Below, one piece after another: positions 51,500 through 61,424 of a DNA stretch of 64,000 nt. The position numbers were made by a program, and so were the translations under genes. This DNA comes from Pseudomonas putida S13.1.2. GTDB taxonomy: Bacteria > Pseudomonadota > Gammaproteobacteria > Pseudomonadales > Pseudomonadaceae. Numbering within the stretch: position 1 is the first letter of the stretch; each line of letters begins with the position of its first letter. The notes beneath the pieces were generated by a model. The model was not told the DNA's origin. It saw only the letters and a program-made list of their open reading frames with translations, and ran no database searches. The stretch spans positions 3,348,001-3,412,000 of the forward strand of contig NZ_CP010979.1 in NCBI RefSeq assembly GCF_000498395.2, in the 5' to 3' direction.

Positions 51500-54400
51500 A
51501 TGAAAAGAATGCTGATTAACGCAACTCAACCCGAAGAGTTGCGTGTAGCCCTGGTGGACGGCCAACGTCTCTACGACCTGGACATCGAGTCTGGTGCGCG
51601 AGAGCAGAAAAAGGCCAACATCTACAAAGGCAAGATCACCCGCATCGAACCTAGCCTCGAAGCCGCCTTCGTCGACTTCGGTTCCGAACGTCACGGCTTC
51701 CTGCCGCTGAAAGAAATCTCCCGCGAATACTTCAAGAAAGCCCCCGAAGGCCGGGTGAACATCAAGGAAGTGCTCAGCGAAGGCCAGGAAGTCATTGTCC
51801 AGGTCGAGAAGGAAGAGCGCGGCAACAAAGGCGCCGCCCTCACCACCTTCATCAGCCTGGCCGGCCGCTACCTGGTGCTGATGCCCAACAACCCGCGTGC
51901 TGGCGGCATCTCCCGCCGCATCGAAGGCGAAGAGCGCAACGAACTGCGCGAAGCCCTGAACGGCCTGACCGTGCCGGGCGACATGGGCCTGATCGTGCGC
52001 ACTGCCGGCCTGGGCCGCAGCAGTGAAGAAATGCAGTGGGACCTCGACTACCTGCTGCAGCTGTGGACCGCCATCAAGGAAGCGTCCCTGGACCGCGCTG
52101 CGCCCTTCCTGATCTACCAGGAAAGCAACGTCATCATCCGCGCTATCCGTGACTACCTGCGCCAGGACATCGGCGAAGTGCTGATCGACAGCATCGATGC
52201 CCAGGAAGAAGCCCTGACCTTCATCCGCCAGGTGATGCCGCAGTACGCCAGCAAGGTGAAGCTGTACGAAGACAGCGTACCGCTGTTCAACCGCTTCCAG
52301 ATCGAAAGCCAGATCGAAACCGCCTTCCAGCGCGTGGTCGACCTGCCGTCCGGTGGTTCGATCGTGATCGACCCGACCGAAGCCCTGGTGTCCATCGACA
52401 TCAACTCGGCGCGCGCCACCAAAGGCAGCGACATCGAAGAAACCGCCCTGCAGACCAACCTGGAAGCGGCCGAGGAAATCGCCCGCCAGCTGCGCCTGCG
52501 TGACATTGGCGGCCTGATCGTCATCGACTTCATCGACATGACCCCGGCGAAAAACCAGCGTGCCGTGGAAGAACGCGTGCGCGAGTGCCTGGAAGCTGAC
52601 CGTGCCCGCGTTCAGGTTGGCCGCATTTCGCGCTTCGGCCTGCTGGAAATGTCCCGTCAGCGCCTGCGCCCGTCGCTGGGCGAAAGCAGCGGCATCGTCT
52701 GCCCACGCTGCTCCGGCACCGGCATCATCCGTGACGTCGAGTCGCTGTCGCTGGCCATTTTGCGCCTGATCGAAGAAGAAGCCCTGAAGGACCGCACCGC
52801 CGAAGTCCGTGCACAAGTGCCGATCCCGGTGGCCGCGTTCCTGCTCAACGAGAAACGCAACTCGATTACCAAGATCGAACTGCGCACCCGTGCACGCATC
52901 ATCATCCTGCCGAACGATCACCTGGAAACCCCGCACTTCGAAGTCCAGCGCCTGCGCGACGACAACCCGGAAGTGCTGAACAACCAGTCCAGCTACGAGA
53001 TCGCCGCCACCGAGACCGAAGAGGCACCACAGCAGGCCGCCACCCGCACCCTGGTACGCCAGGAAGCGGCGGTCAAGACCGCACCGGCCCGTACCAACGC
53101 GCCAGTACCGGTTGCTGAAGAGCCACAGCCTGTCGCCCCGGCCGCCCCTGCCCCGAGCGCCCCGGAGCCAAGCCTGTTCAAAGGCCTGGTGAAGTCGCTG
53201 GTGAGCCTGTTCGCCGGCAAGGACGAACCTGCTGCTGCGCCGGTCGTCGCCGAGAAGCCAGCTGCCGAGCGCAGCCCGCGCAACGAAGAGCGCCGCAACG
53301 GCCGTCAGCAGACCCGCAACCGTAACGGCCGCCGTGACGAAGAGCGCAAGCCGCGTGAAGAACGTGCCCCGCGCGAAGAACGCCAGCCGCGTGAGGAGCG
53401 TGCGCCACGTGAAGAGCGCGCTCCACGCGAAGAGCGTGCACCACGCGAAGAGCGTGCACCACGTGAAGAACGCGCCCCGCGCGAAGAGCGTGCACCACGT
53501 GAAGAACGCGCCCCACGCGAAGAACGCGCCCCACGCCAGCCTCGCGAAGACCGCCGAAGCAACCGCGGCGAAGAACGCGTGCGTGAGCTGCGCGAGCCGC
53601 TGGATGCCACCCCGCCAGCCGAACGCGAAGAGCGTCAGCCGCGTGAAGAGCGTGTAGCCCGCGAAGAACGTGCTCCACGTGAAGAGCGCGCACCTCGCGA
53701 AGAACGTGCCCCACGTGAAGAGCGCACACCTCGCGAAGAACGTGCTCCGCGTGAAGAGCGCGCCCCACGTGAAGAACGCGCACCTCGTGAAGAGCGCGCT
53801 CCGCGCGAAGAACGTGCCCCGCGCCCACCTCGCGAAGAGCGCCAGCCACGTGTAGCTGAAGAAGCTGCCGAGCAGGCTGCCGAACTGGCCGAAGAGCAAC
53901 TGCCGAACGAAGAGTCGCTGCAAGACGATCAGGAAGGCACCGATGGCGAGCGCCCGCGCCGCCGCTCCCGTGGTCAGCGTCGTCGCAGCAACCGTCGTGA
54001 GCGCCAGCGCAACGCCAATGGCGAGCTGATCGACGGTGGCGAAGAGGACGAAGGCAGCGAAGAGCAGCCACAACAGCACCAGGCCACTGAGCTGGGTGCC
54101 GAACTGGCCGCAGGCCTGGCCGTGACTGCCGCTGTCGCCAGCAGCAACATCAGCGCCGACGCCGAAGCCCAGGCCAACCAGCAAGCCGAGCGCGCCACCG
54201 CCGACGTCGCCACCGTTGCAGAGACCGACAACAGCGAAGCCGCCTCGCCGGTCGAGCAAGCTGAAAAGGTCGAGCAGGTCGAAGCCGTCGCCAAGGCTGA
54301 AGAAGTGGCCGTGGCCCCAGTGGTCGAGCAGCCTGTCAGCCAGCCGGTAATCGTGGCCGAGGCAACTGCCGAGCCAGTGGTCGAAGTCGCTCCGCAGCCA

Positions 54401-54793
54401 GTGGCTGAGGAAGTGCCTGCTGCGCAACCTTCGATCGTCGCCGAGGCACCTGTTGAAGCGCCTGCCGTCGAAGCAGGTGAAATCGAACAGGCTCCGGCTG
54501 CGGTTGATACCGCTCCGGTCGCCGAGCAGCCAGCACCGGTTGTCGAAGCCCAGCCAGAAGTGGTAGCCGAGCCTGCACCAGTGGTAGTCGAGCCTGCGCA
54601 GGTTGAAGCCCCGGCTGAGGTAGAGCCTGCGACTGTCATGCTGGCCAACGGCCGCGCGCCGAACGACCCGCGTGAAGTGCGCCGCCGCAAGCGTGAGGCC
54701 GAGGCCGCCGCCAAAGCTGCGCAGCAAGCTGCTGCAACCTCCGAGGAGCCCGCCCTGGAAGCCGCCGATGAGCACAAACCTCATCACGGTTGA
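51500..54793 (+). CDS. rne: ribonuclease E
   Basis: A 1097-residue endoribonuclease that starts mRNA decay, processes rRNA and tRNA, and scaffolds the degradosome. N-terminal half: S1 domain (about 35-120), 5' sensor/RNase H region, DNase I subdomain with metal aspartates in [12 protein letters not shown] and VIDFIDM, and zinc-link cysteines CPRCSG. The C-terminal half is disordered: two Arg/Glu blocks of REERAP hexapeptide repeats (about residues 614-677 and 712-785), a basic patch [14 protein letters not shown], then an Ala/Val/Glu-rich tail ending in [24 protein letters not shown] basic helix ([14 protein letters not shown]). The start is the ATG of [10 protein letters not shown]; no strong ribosome site. 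Confidence 0.96.
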   Translation: MKRMLINATQPEELRVALVDGQRLYDLDIESGAREQKKANIYKGKITRIEPSLEAAFVDFGSERHGFLPLKEISREYFKKAPEGRVNIKEVLSEGQEVIVQVEKEERGNKGAALTTFISLAGRYLVLMPNNPRAGGISRRIEGEERNELREALNGLTVPGDMGLIVRTAGLGRSSEEMQWDLDYLLQLWTAIKEASLDRAAPFLIYQESNVIIRAIRDYLRQDIGEVLIDSIDAQEEALTFIRQVMPQYASKVKLYEDSVPLFNRFQIESQIETAFQRVVDLPSGGSIVIDPTEALVSIDINSARATKGSDIEETALQTNLEAAEEIARQLRLRDIGGLIVIDFIDMTPAKNQRAVEERVRECLEADRARVQVGRISRFGLLEMSRQRLRPSLGESSGIVCPRCSGTGIIRDVESLSLAILRLIEEEALKDRTAEVRAQVPIPVAAFLLNEKRNSITKIELRTRARIIILPNDHLETPHFEVQRLRDDNPEVLNNQSSYEIAATETEEAPQQAATRTLVRQEAAVKTAPARTNAPVPVAEEPQPVAPAAPAPSAPEPSLFKGLVKSLVSLFAGKDEPAAAPVVAEKPAAERSPRNEERRNGRQQTRNRNGRRDEERKPREERAPREERQPREERAPREERAPREERAPREERAPREERAPREERAPREERAPREERAPRQPREDRRSNRGEERVRELREPLDATPPAEREERQPREERVAREERAPREERAPREERAPREERTPREERAPREERAPREERAPREERAPREERAPRPPREERQPRVAEEAAEQAAELAEEQLPNEESLQDDQEGTDGERPRRRSRGQRRRSNRRERQRNANGELIDGGEEDEGSEEQPQQHQATELGAELAAGLAVTAAVASSNISADAEAQANQQAERATADVATVAETDNSEAASPVEQAEKVEQVEAVAKAEEVAVAPVVEQPVSQPVIVAEATAEPVVEVAPQPVAEEVPAAQPSIVAEAPVEAPAVEAGEIEQAPAAVDTAPVAEQPAPVVEAQPEVVAEPAPVVVEPAQVEAPAEVEPATVMLANGRAPNDPREVRRRKREAEAAAKAAQQAAATSEEPALEAADEHKPHHG
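53340..53870 (+). repeat. rne: 18-bp tandem repeats coding for the RNase E Arg/Glu blocks
   Basis: Two arrays of an 18-bp unit (GAAGAGCGTGCACCACGT and variants), each coding about ten REERAP hexapeptides, separated by a unique stretch at about 53530-53635. Copy number is likely to vary between strains. They also create long open frames on the opposite strand. Confidence 0.9.
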
Positions 54794-54812
54794 TAGCCAA
54801 GGCTGAATGAAG

Positions 54813-54845
54813 AAGCCCCGCCAGTGCGAACTGGCGGGGCTTTTT
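54813..54845 (+). terminator. rne terminator
   Basis: AGCCCCGCCAGT-GCGA-ACTGGCGGGGCT stem followed by T5, 20 bp after the rne stop. Confidence 0.93.
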
Positions 54846-54945
54846 CTTGGCTTGACGCTTATTGTAATCGATGGACTCGCCCCCGCCGAGGCATCACAGT
54901 GCCACGGTGGCGTTCGAAGAAGCCAACGGCAGCGAGGGCGAGACC

Positions 54946-56049
54946 ATGAAAAAGCATAGTTCGAAGCACGATTCCCTGTCTTCCACCGACGTGGAACTTT
55001 GCACAACCATCTGCGTTGACCTGGCCAAACAGGTCTTCCAGTTGGCAGGCGAGGACGCTACTGGTCGGGTGATCTACGAAGATCGCATCAAATCCCGTCA
55101 AGCATTCCATGACTTCCTGATCAGGCTGCCAACGACCGTGGCCGTCTTGATGGAGTGCGGTCCAGGTGCACAAGCCTGGGCCAGGCTGCTGCAAACCAAA
55201 GGTAATCCGGTTCGCATCCTGCCTGCGCAACGCGTCGCCGAACACCGTAGCGGCGCGAAGAACGACCGTAACGATGCCCATGCCATTCTGCGTGCCGGTC
55301 GCGATACCAGCATTGCCTCCGTACCGATCAAGAGCACCACAGCGCTGGCTATTCAAGCACTGCATCGCATCCGGCGCGGCAACATCAAGCGGCATACAGC
55401 GCTGGGCAATCAGATACGTGGCCTGCTGCTTGAGCATGGCGTATCCATGCCTCAAGGCGATGCCGCGATCAGTCAGCAGGTACCGCGGGCGCTTGAGGAT
55501 GCCTCCTTGCCTCTGCCCGATTTGTTGCGCGAGTTGCTTGATGAGCTGCTGACTGACTGGCTGTCTTTAGGTGAACGCATTGCGGCGCTGAGTGGACGGC
55601 TCGAAGTGACAGCCCAGCAAGATAAGGTGGCACAGCGGCTGATCACCATTCGTGGCGTTGGCCCAATCATCGCCACGGCGATCGTGGCAAAACAGACCGA
55701 ACCCAGCCGCTTCGCGAGTGGCCGAATGTATTCCGCCTTCTTCGGTATCGTGCCGGACCAGCACAGTAGCGGAAACAAAATCAGGCTGGGCAGAATGAGC
55801 AAGCGAGGTGACGGCTACATACGCAGCCTGATGATCCAGGGCGCCCATGCTGTCTTGAGTCAGCTAAGACCTGATTCCGATCAGCCAGACGATCGCCGCC
55901 TGTTGCGCTGGCTATCCCGCCTTGGACGCAAGGAGGCGGCGATCAGACTGGCTAATCGAAATCTGCGCATTATCTGGGCTCTGTTACAGAGCAATCAGGT
56001 CTACCAACGTAAACCGAACAACAACCCGGAGGCTGCTATGAGCCTCTGA
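54946..56049 (+). CDS. IS110-family (IS1111 group) transposase
   Basis: A 367-residue recombinase. N-terminal RuvC-like DEDD domain: Asp25 in ICVDLAKQVF, Glu70 in LMECGPGAQA, and Asp107/Asp110 in KNDRNDAHAI. The C-terminal Transposase_20 domain has the helix-hairpin IRGVGPIIATAIV and the catalytic-serine region QHSSGNKIRLGRMSKRGDGY. The frame is intact, so it may be active. The start is ATG 46 codons' worth after the left repeat with GAGGGCGAG upstream; earlier in-frame codons run into the IS end. IS110 enzymes use an RNA guide encoded by the element. Confidence 0.92.
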   Translation: MKKHSSKHDSLSSTDVELCTTICVDLAKQVFQLAGEDATGRVIYEDRIKSRQAFHDFLIRLPTTVAVLMECGPGAQAWARLLQTKGNPVRILPAQRVAEHRSGAKNDRNDAHAILRAGRDTSIASVPIKSTTALAIQALHRIRRGNIKRHTALGNQIRGLLLEHGVSMPQGDAAISQQVPRALEDASLPLPDLLRELLDELLTDWLSLGERIAALSGRLEVTAQQDKVAQRLITIRGVGPIIATAIVAKQTEPSRFASGRMYSAFFGIVPDQHSSGNKIRLGRMSKRGDGYIRSLMIQGAHAVLSQLRPDSDQPDDRRLLRWLSRLGRKEAAIRLANRNLRIIWALLQSNQVYQRKPNNNPEAAMSL

Positions 56050-56287
56050 CCAACCGAGCAATGCCACCGGGGCGCTGAGCGCTCCAACCCCTGCTAGTGA
56101 ACATTGACCCTAGGTAAGACCGTCGCAGACAGATGCCTCCGCTCCTACAGGCCTAACGTAATGGCCTCAATGTAAACGGCACACTGCGAGCTCACCACGA
56201 TGTTGGCCAGAAGCGAAAAGCTTCCTCGAATAGGCCTGATACATAGATGCAACCGGGTTCCTATGTTCAAAAGCAGCTAGACAGTGT
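56050..56287 (+). ncRNA. candidate bridge/seek RNA region of the IS element
   Basis: The 238-bp noncoding 3' part of the IS, where IS1111-group elements encode their guide RNA. It contains CCGCTCCTACAGG (56139-56151), the exact complement of the REP edge CCTGTAGGAGCGG, and a stem ACATAG (56241-56246)/CTATGT (56261-56266) whose ACATAG also occurs across the right IS junction (56300-56305). Boundaries of the RNA are not known; the guide role is inference from recent work on IS110 elements. Confidence 0.55.
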
Positions 56288-56302
56288 GGGCGAGTCCATA
56301 CA

Positions 56303-56417
56303 TAGGAGCGGGCTTGTGTCGCGAAAGGGCCGCAAAGCGGCCCCTGGGTTTCAGTGCCACACCATGAATTGTCGGGGCCGCTGCGCGGCCCTTTCGCGAC
56401 ACAAGGCCGCTCCTACA
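56303..56417. repeat. REP inverted repeat abutting the IS right end
   Basis: Arms TAGGAGCGGGCTTGTGTCGC and its complement, about 42 bp each with few mismatches. The left edge, which in other copies reads CCTGTAGGAGC, is interrupted by the IS. Confidence 0.9.
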
Positions 56418-56438
56418 AAGAGCAGCATCTGCATCGCC

Positions 56439-57458
56439 TCAGTAGAGGTTAGGCTCCATCTCCAGCTCCACCCCAAACCGCTCCAGGATATCCGCCTGGA
56501 TCTGCCGCGCCAGCGCATGCATCTGCGCCCCGCTCGCCTGGCCGTAGTTGACCAGCACCAGCGACTGCAAGCGGTGCACACCCGCATCACCGTCACGATG
56601 GCCCTTCCACCCCGCCTGCTCGATCAGCCAACCCGCCGCCAGCTTCGCCTGGCCACCGGCCTGAGGATAAGCCACCACGGCCGGGTAGTTCGCACGAATA
56701 CGCTCGACCTGCTCAGCCGACACCACCGGGTTCTTGAAAAAGCTTCCGGCATTGCCCAGTTCCAGCGGGTCTGGCAGTTTTTCGCGGCGAATGCTGCAAA
56801 TGGCATCGCTGATCGCCTGCGCGGTCGGTGCGGTTACGCCCTGCTCCGCGAGGCGCTGACGCACCGGACCATAGTCCAGGTGGGCCTGCAGGCTGCGGCT
56901 CAAGGCAAAACGCACGCGCAGGATCAGCCAGCGCCCTGGGTTGCGCTTGAACAGGCTGTCGCGATAGCCGAAGGCACATTCTGCCAAACCGAAGTCATGC
57001 AGTTCGCCAGTCTCACGGTCCAGGGCAGTCAGGCCGGCAAACACGTCCTTGATCTCTACCCCGTAGGCGCCCACGTTCTGCATCGGCGCGGCGCCCACCG
57101 TGCCAGGGATCAGGCTGAGGTTTTCCAGCCCGCAATAACCCTGCGCCAGTGTCCACTGCACGAACGGGTGCCACGGCTCACCGGCCTCGGCCTCTACCAC
57201 GATGTGCTCACCATCGTCGCTGAGCACGCGGCGGCCACGGCTGGCCATGTGCAGCACCAGCGCATCAATATCGCGGGTCAGCAACAGGTTGCTGCCGCCA
57301 CCGATCACCAGCACCGGCACCCCTTGCCGCTGCGCCTGGCCCAGCGCCAGGCGCACCTGCTGATCATCGTGCGCCTGGCTGAAAAAACGCGCCTTCACGT
57401 CGATGCCGAAGGTGTTGTACGGTTTGAGCGATACCTGCTCCTGCCACGGCGCTGTCAT
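56439..57458 (-). CDS. murB: UDP-N-acetylenolpyruvoylglucosamine reductase
   Basis: A 339-residue FAD enzyme making UDP-MurNAc for peptidoglycan. FAD site VIGGGSNLLL and PMQNVGAYGVEIKD, catalytic serine in GNAGSFFKNP. Type I, enteric-like. The ATG overlaps the phosphatase stop by four bases (ATGA). Confidence 0.95.
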   Translation of the reverse strand: MTAPWQEQVSLKPYNTFGIDVKARFFSQAHDDQQVRLALGQAQRQGVPVLVIGGGSNLLLTRDIDALVLHMASRGRRVLSDDGEHIVVEAEAGEPWHPFVQWTLAQGYCGLENLSLIPGTVGAAPMQNVGAYGVEIKDVFAGLTALDRETGELHDFGLAECAFGYRDSLFKRNPGRWLILRVRFALSRSLQAHLDYGPVRQRLAEQGVTAPTAQAISDAICSIRREKLPDPLELGNAGSFFKNPVVSAEQVERIRANYPAVVAYPQAGGQAKLAAGWLIEQAGWKGHRDGDAGVHRLQSLVLVNYGQASGAQMHALARQIQADILERFGVELEMEPNLY

Positions 57459-57919
57459 AGCCGCCCCTTGATTTCCAGCACCAGTGCCTGGCACGCCGCC
57501 TCGACCAGGTCGAGCACCTGCTCGAAGCCGTCGGCGCCACCGTAGTAAGGGTCAGGCACTTCATCCAGCTCTGCACCATAGCGGCGCAGGAACAGGTCGA
57601 GTTCGCTCACGGCGGTGTGCGGGCGCAAGGCGCGCAGATCGCGCAGGTTGCTCTCGTCCATGGCCAGGATAAGGTCATAGTCGGCAAAATGCGCCGCCTT
57701 GACCTGCTGGGCACGCTGGGGCGACAGGTCGTAACCGCGCGCCAGCGCCGCCTTGCAGGTGCGGCTGTCTGGCGCCTTGCCGACATGCCAGTCGCCGGTG
57801 CCGGCAGAAGCCACATGCACCCGGTCGGCAAGCCCGGCAGCCTGCAATTGATGGCGCAGCACGCCTTCGGCGGTGGGCGAGCGGCAGATGTTGCCCAGGC
57901 AGACGAACAGGACGCGCAT
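57455..57919 (-). CDS. low-molecular-weight protein-tyrosine phosphatase
   Basis: A 154-residue phosphatase. P-loop CLGNICRS with Cys7 and Arg13, general acid in VPDPYYGG. Its ATG shares one base with the kdsB stop. The cluster lpxK-Trm112-kdsB-ptp-murB concerns envelope precursors; a role in envelope polysaccharide control is possible but not shown. Confidence 0.92.
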   Translation of the reverse strand: MRVLFVCLGNICRSPTAEGVLRHQLQAAGLADRVHVASAGTGDWHVGKAPDSRTCKAALARGYDLSPQRAQQVKAAHFADYDLILAMDESNLRDLRALRPHTAVSELDLFLRRYGAELDEVPDPYYGGADGFEQVLDLVEAACQALVLEIKGRL

Positions 57920-58683
57920 CAAGCCTCCAGCAAGCGCCGCACGCGCTCAAGGTCTTCAGGGGTATCAACGCCCACGGCCGGCGCCTCGATGGCGTCCTCG
58001 ACGTGAATGCGCACGCCGTGCCACAAGGCACGCAGTTGCTCCAGCGCTTCGGCCTGTTCAAGCCAGCATGGGCCCCAACCGACGAAGTCATGCAGGAAGC
58101 CGACGCGGTAGGCGTACATGCCGATGTGGCGGCGATACGGCACGCCTTCCGGCAGCACGCTGCGGTCCTTGGCAAAGCCATCGCGGGCCCAAGGCAGCGG
58201 CGCACGGCTGAACGTCAGGGCCAGGCCGCTCTTGTCGCTCACCACCTTGACCGCATTGGGGTTGAACAGGGTTTCCGGCTCATGGATCGGCTCGGCCAAG
58301 GTAGCGATGCCGGCCTCTGGATGCGCAGCCAGGTTGGCCGCCACCTGGTCGATGATCACCGGCGGGATCAGCGGCTCGTCGCCCTGCACGTTGACCACGA
58401 TGGCATCAGCCGGCAAGCCCAGATGCGCAGCCACTTCGGCCAGGCGGTCGGTGCCTGACTCATGGTCGGCGCGGGTCATCAGCACTTCGGCGCCGAACGC
58501 CTGGCAGACCTCGAGGATACTGGTGTCGTCGGTGGCGATGACCACACGGCTGGCAGCACTTTTGCGCGCCTGCTCCCACACATGTTGCACCATCGGCTTG
58601 CCGGCAATCGCCAGCAGCGGCTTGCCTGGCAGCCGAGTGGAGCGCAGCCGGGCGGGGATCACCACAGTGAAGTCCAGGCTCAT
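57919..58683 (-). CDS. kdsB: 3-deoxy-manno-octulosonate cytidylyltransferase
   Basis: A 254-residue CMP-KDO synthetase activating KDO for lipopolysaccharide core. Nucleotide loop [15 protein letters not shown] at the N terminus, [11 protein letters not shown] in the centre, HIGMYAYR near residue 185. Overlaps the Trm112-like gene by four bases and the phosphatase gene by one. Confidence 0.96.
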   Translation of the reverse strand: MSLDFTVVIPARLRSTRLPGKPLLAIAGKPMVQHVWEQARKSAASRVVIATDDTSILEVCQAFGAEVLMTRADHESGTDRLAEVAAHLGLPADAIVVNVQGDEPLIPPVIIDQVAANLAAHPEAGIATLAEPIHEPETLFNPNAVKVVSDKSGLALTFSRAPLPWARDGFAKDRSVLPEGVPYRRHIGMYAYRVGFLHDFVGWGPCWLEQAEALEQLRALWHGVRIHVEDAIEAPAVGVDTPEDLERVRRLLEA

Positions 58684-58865
58684 TTGTCCAGACGCTCGTC
58701 GTCGGTCAGGGTGCGCGCCTCGCTTTCCAGCATGACCGGGATGCCGTCGCGGATCGGGTAGGCCAGGCCGGCGCCCTTGCTGATCAGCTCGGTCTTGTCG
58801 GCACTGAGCTTAAGCGGGCCCTTGGTGATCGGGCAGGCCAGGATATCGAGCAGTTTGGTGTCCAT
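58680..58865 (-). CDS. Trm112 family protein (YcaR type)
   Basis: A 61-residue protein starting [18 protein letters not shown] and ending in [15 protein letters not shown]. Trm112-like fold with only one of the usual zinc cysteines kept (CPITKG in place of CPxCKG). In many gammaproteobacteria it lies between lpxK and kdsB. Function unclear. Confidence 0.9.
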   Translation of the reverse strand: MDTKLLDILACPITKGPLKLSADKTELISKGAGLAYPIRDGIPVMLESEARTLTDDERLDK

Positions 58866-58909
58866 TGGAGGCTTCCTTTAGGCCAGTTGGCCGGAAATTG
58901 AAATCGGGC

Positions 58910-59911
58910 TCAGGGCTTGCGCAGCAGGCGTTGCAGCTGGTTGTCGAACCAGGTGCTGAAAGCCGGGGTGGGCTGCGCCTCGACGGCCAGGTACCACCAG
59001 TCGTCAGCGGCGAAGGCCCGGCATTTCACCGCATCCTTCTCGGTCATCACCAGCGGCAGCGGCGGGCTGAAGGCCAGGTTACGGGCGCTGAACTGTGCAT
59101 GGTCGGCGAAGGGATGCGGCACCGGCTGCCAGTTTAGCCCCAGCAGGGTATTGAAGAAACGTTGCGGGTTGCCGATACCGGCCACCGCGTGCAGGCGCTG
59201 GCCTGCTGGGAAATGGTCGAGGGCTCGACGCTGGCCGCTGCGCAGGTTGACCAGCGCGGAAGGTTGCAGGCAAAAACCAAAACCATCGGCGCGGTCGGCA
59301 CTGGCACCGTTGAACAGCACCGCGTCAGCGCCTTGCAGGCGTTCGGCCGGCTCGCGCAAAGGGCCGGCCGGCAGGCAGCGGCCATTGCCCAGGCCCCGGG
59401 CGGCATCAATCAGCACCAGTTCCAGGTCGCGGGCCAGCCGATAGTGCTGCATGCCGTCGTCGCAGAGGATCAGGTCGAGCGGTTCGCTGGCCAGCAACGC
59501 CTGCACGGCGCGGGAGCGGTCAGGGTCGATCATCAGCGGCACACCGGTACGCTGCACGATCAGCAGCGGTTCGTCGCCAGCCTGATCGGCCGGCTGGTCG
59601 GCCTGCACCCGCCAAGGCAGCTGTGGCGGCTTGGCACCATAGCCACGGCTGACCACGCCCACCTTCAGCCCCTGCTGGCGGCAGTGTTCGATCAGCCAGA
59701 GGATCATCGGCGTCTTGCCGGTGCCGCCCACGGTGATGTTGCCCACCACGATAACCGGCACTGGCGCCCGGTAGCTGGCACTCTCACCACTGAGAAAACG
59801 TGCCCGCTTGCGCGTGACCACGCGACGGTACAACGCCTCCAGCGGGCGCAGTAGCGCCAGGGCGGGGTGCCCGGCGTACCAGGCGGCGAGTAAACGGTCG
59901 GCGAAGGCCAT
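58910..59911 (-). CDS. lpxK: tetraacyldisaccharide 4'-kinase
   Basis: A 333-residue inner-membrane-associated kinase of lipid A synthesis. P-loop [15 protein letters not shown] (about residues 56-70), an N-terminal hydrophobic helix and [17 protein letters not shown] with the catalytic DDGxQH. ATG shares one base with the exbD stop. Confidence 0.95.
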   Translation of the reverse strand: MAFADRLLAAWYAGHPALALLRPLEALYRRVVTRKRARFLSGESASYRAPVPVIVVGNITVGGTGKTPMILWLIEHCRQQGLKVGVVSRGYGAKPPQLPWRVQADQPADQAGDEPLLIVQRTGVPLMIDPDRSRAVQALLASEPLDLILCDDGMQHYRLARDLELVLIDAARGLGNGRCLPAGPLREPAERLQGADAVLFNGASADRADGFGFCLQPSALVNLRSGQRRALDHFPAGQRLHAVAGIGNPQRFFNTLLGLNWQPVPHPFADHAQFSARNLAFSPPLPLVMTEKDAVKCRAFAADDWWYLAVEAQPTPAFSTWFDNQLQRLLRKP

Positions 59912-60345
59912 CAAGGCGTGCCCTGGGCCGCCTCGACGGTGGTCATGCGCAACTGGCTGAAACCGAGCTTGCCGGCGGCGTCCATTGCGGTGACCACAGC
60001 CTGGTGCGGGGTCTTGCCGTCGGCGCTGATGGCCAGCGGCAGCTTGTTGTCACCGCCCGACTCACGCTCGATGGCCTCGCTCAAGGTGGCCAGGTCGCTC
60101 TTGGGCAGCAGGTGGTTGTTTACCGAATACACGCCGTCGGCGCTGATGGTAATTTCCACCAGCTTGCCCTGATCGGCCGGCGCCTGTTCGGCGCTGGCAG
60201 CTTCGGGCAGCTCGACGCGCAGCTGGGTCTCGCGGGTGAAGGTGGTGGTAACCACGAAGAACAGCAGCAGGACGAACACCACGTCGATCAACGACGCCAG
60301 GTTGATGTCGACGTTCTCCCGCTGGCGATTGCGCCGGAACTTCAC
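59911..60345 (-). CDS. exbD: ExbD/TolR-family proton channel protein
   Basis: A 144-residue protein with one N-terminal membrane helix ([18 protein letters not shown], containing the essential Asp of LIDVVF) and a periplasmic domain. It pairs with the adjacent ExbB-like protein to form a proton-driven motor. GTG start overlapping exbB by four bases. Being next to lpxK, it may be an envelope or lipid-linked paralogue and need not be the TonB motor. Confidence 0.9.
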   Translation of the reverse strand: MKFRRNRQRENVDINLASLIDVVFVLLLFFVVTTTFTRETQLRVELPEAASAEQAPADQGKLVEITISADGVYSVNNHLLPKSDLATLSEAIERESGGDNKLPLAISADGKTPHQAVVTAMDAAGKLGFSQLRMTTVEAAQGTP

Positions 60346-60977
60346 GCCTTGCCTCCGGCCACTTCCACTTCACGGTCGCCCTGGATCACTTCCACCAGTT
60401 TGATCGCCTCTTGCTCCATGCCCACCACCAGCTCATCGATGCGGCGCAGCAGGAAGCGGTGGAAGAACACTGCCGGGATACCGACCATCAGGCCGGCGGC
60501 AGTGGTGACCAGGGCCTTGGAGATACCACCGGCCAGCACGGACGCATTGGCAGTCATTTGCGAGCCCATGAACGCACTGAAGATGTCGATCATGCCCAGC
60601 ACGGTGCCCAGCAGGCCCAGCAGCGGGGCCATGGCGGCGATGGTGCCGAGCGTGCTGATGTAGCGCTCCAGTTCGTGAATGACGCGCGAGGCGGCTTCCT
60701 CGATGCACTCTTTCATGATTTCGCGGCCATGGCGCGAGTTGGCCAGGCCTGCCGCAAGGATTTCGCCCAATGGCGAATCGGCGCGCAAGGCCTTGAGCTT
60801 GTCACTGGTCAGTTGCTTGTCCTTGATCCACATCCACACCTGGCCCAGCAGGTGCGGCGGGGTGACGCGACTGGCGCGCAGGGTCCACAGGCGTTCGACG
60901 ACGATAGCCATGGCAGCGATGGAACTCAGAATGATCGGCAGCATCATCCAACCACCGGACTTGACCAATTCCCACAC
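60342..60977 (-). CDS. exbB: ExbB/TolQ-family proton channel protein
   Basis: A 211-residue protein with three membrane helices (about residues 8-28, 110-135, 150-175). Typical GTIAAMAPLLGLLGTVLGMI (in part) and GISKALVTTAAGLMVGIPA. GTG start in front of MWELVKSGGW; upstream codons to 61016 overlap the promoter region. First gene of the exbB-exbD-lpxK-Trm112-kdsB-ptp-murB series. Confidence 0.9.
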   Translation of the reverse strand: MWELVKSGGWMMLPIILSSIAAMAIVVERLWTLRASRVTPPHLLGQVWMWIKDKQLTSDKLKALRADSPLGEILAAGLANSRHGREIMKECIEEAASRVIHELERYISTLGTIAAMAPLLGLLGTVLGMIDIFSAFMGSQMTANASVLAGGISKALVTTAAGLMVGIPAVFFHRFLLRRIDELVVGMEQEAIKLVEVIQGDREVEVAGGKA

Positions 60978-61095
60978 AGTAAACGCCCCTTCGCAAAAAG
61001 GCCGCCACTCTACCATAGGCGCGCCGAGGGCTCATCTGCCGGAGGTCAGGGAATTGGGGTTGGGTGGGCATGCCTTGAGCTGGTGTCAGGGCAGA

Positions 61096-61412
61096 CAAGT
61101 GCATGCCTTTGGTTTTTCAGGGCCTGTGAGATCGAGCGCCGCCCGCGCGGCGCATCGCCGGCAAGCCAGCTCCCACATCTGTTTCGGGCCAGTCTCTCCT
61201 GTGAATTTACCGCTGCCCGCCTTGGTTGGTCCCTTTGATGCCGAAGGCATCGATTCTGCTTTTCATCCATATCCAGTCATGCGCCAAGGGGCGCGCGCCC
61301 AATGGGCAGGAATAACTGGCCCGAAACAGATGTGGGAGCTGGCTTGCCGGCGATGCGCCGCGCGGGCGGCGCTCGATCTCACAGGCGCTGAAAATGTCAT
61401 GGCATGCACCTG
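61096..61412. repeat. long inverted repeat built around a REP
   Basis: Arms of about 97 bp (61096-61192 and 61316-61412), nearly perfectly complementary, each containing a GCCGGCAAGCCAGCTCCCAC REP plus about 55 bp of further sequence. The 123-bp centre has no supported gene. It fills most of the exbB-comEC gap. Confidence 0.9.
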
Positions 61413-61424
61413 CCTGCCTCCCCC

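Larger units (their letters stand above)
54867..56304 (+). mobile_element. IS110-family insertion sequence, IS1111 group
   Basis: About 1.44 kb. Twelve-base subterminal inverted repeats ATGGACTCGCCC (54871-54882) and GGGCGAGTCCAT (56288-56299) enclose one transposase gene. A few extra bases lie outside each repeat, as in the IS1111 group. Ends are placed where the flanks rejoin as a REP edge (TTGTA|GGAGCGGGCTTG), so they are uncertain by a few bases. No target duplication is seen, which is usual for the family. Confidence 0.85.

Noticed and set aside
50947..51501. 184-codon minus-strand frame in the rne leader
   Set aside because: No ribosome site, no family resemblance, and it crosses the RNase E start.
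51089..55006. 1305-codon open frame on the minus strand opposite rne
   Set aside because: It is antisense to an unmistakable RNase E gene, its long Phe/Ala/Arg runs mirror the rne tandem repeats, and it has no family resemblance.
54967..55455. Antisense frames within the transposase as possible regulators
   Set aside because: An antisense RNA is possible in IS110-type elements, but no promoter or terminator could be recognised, so no gene was called.
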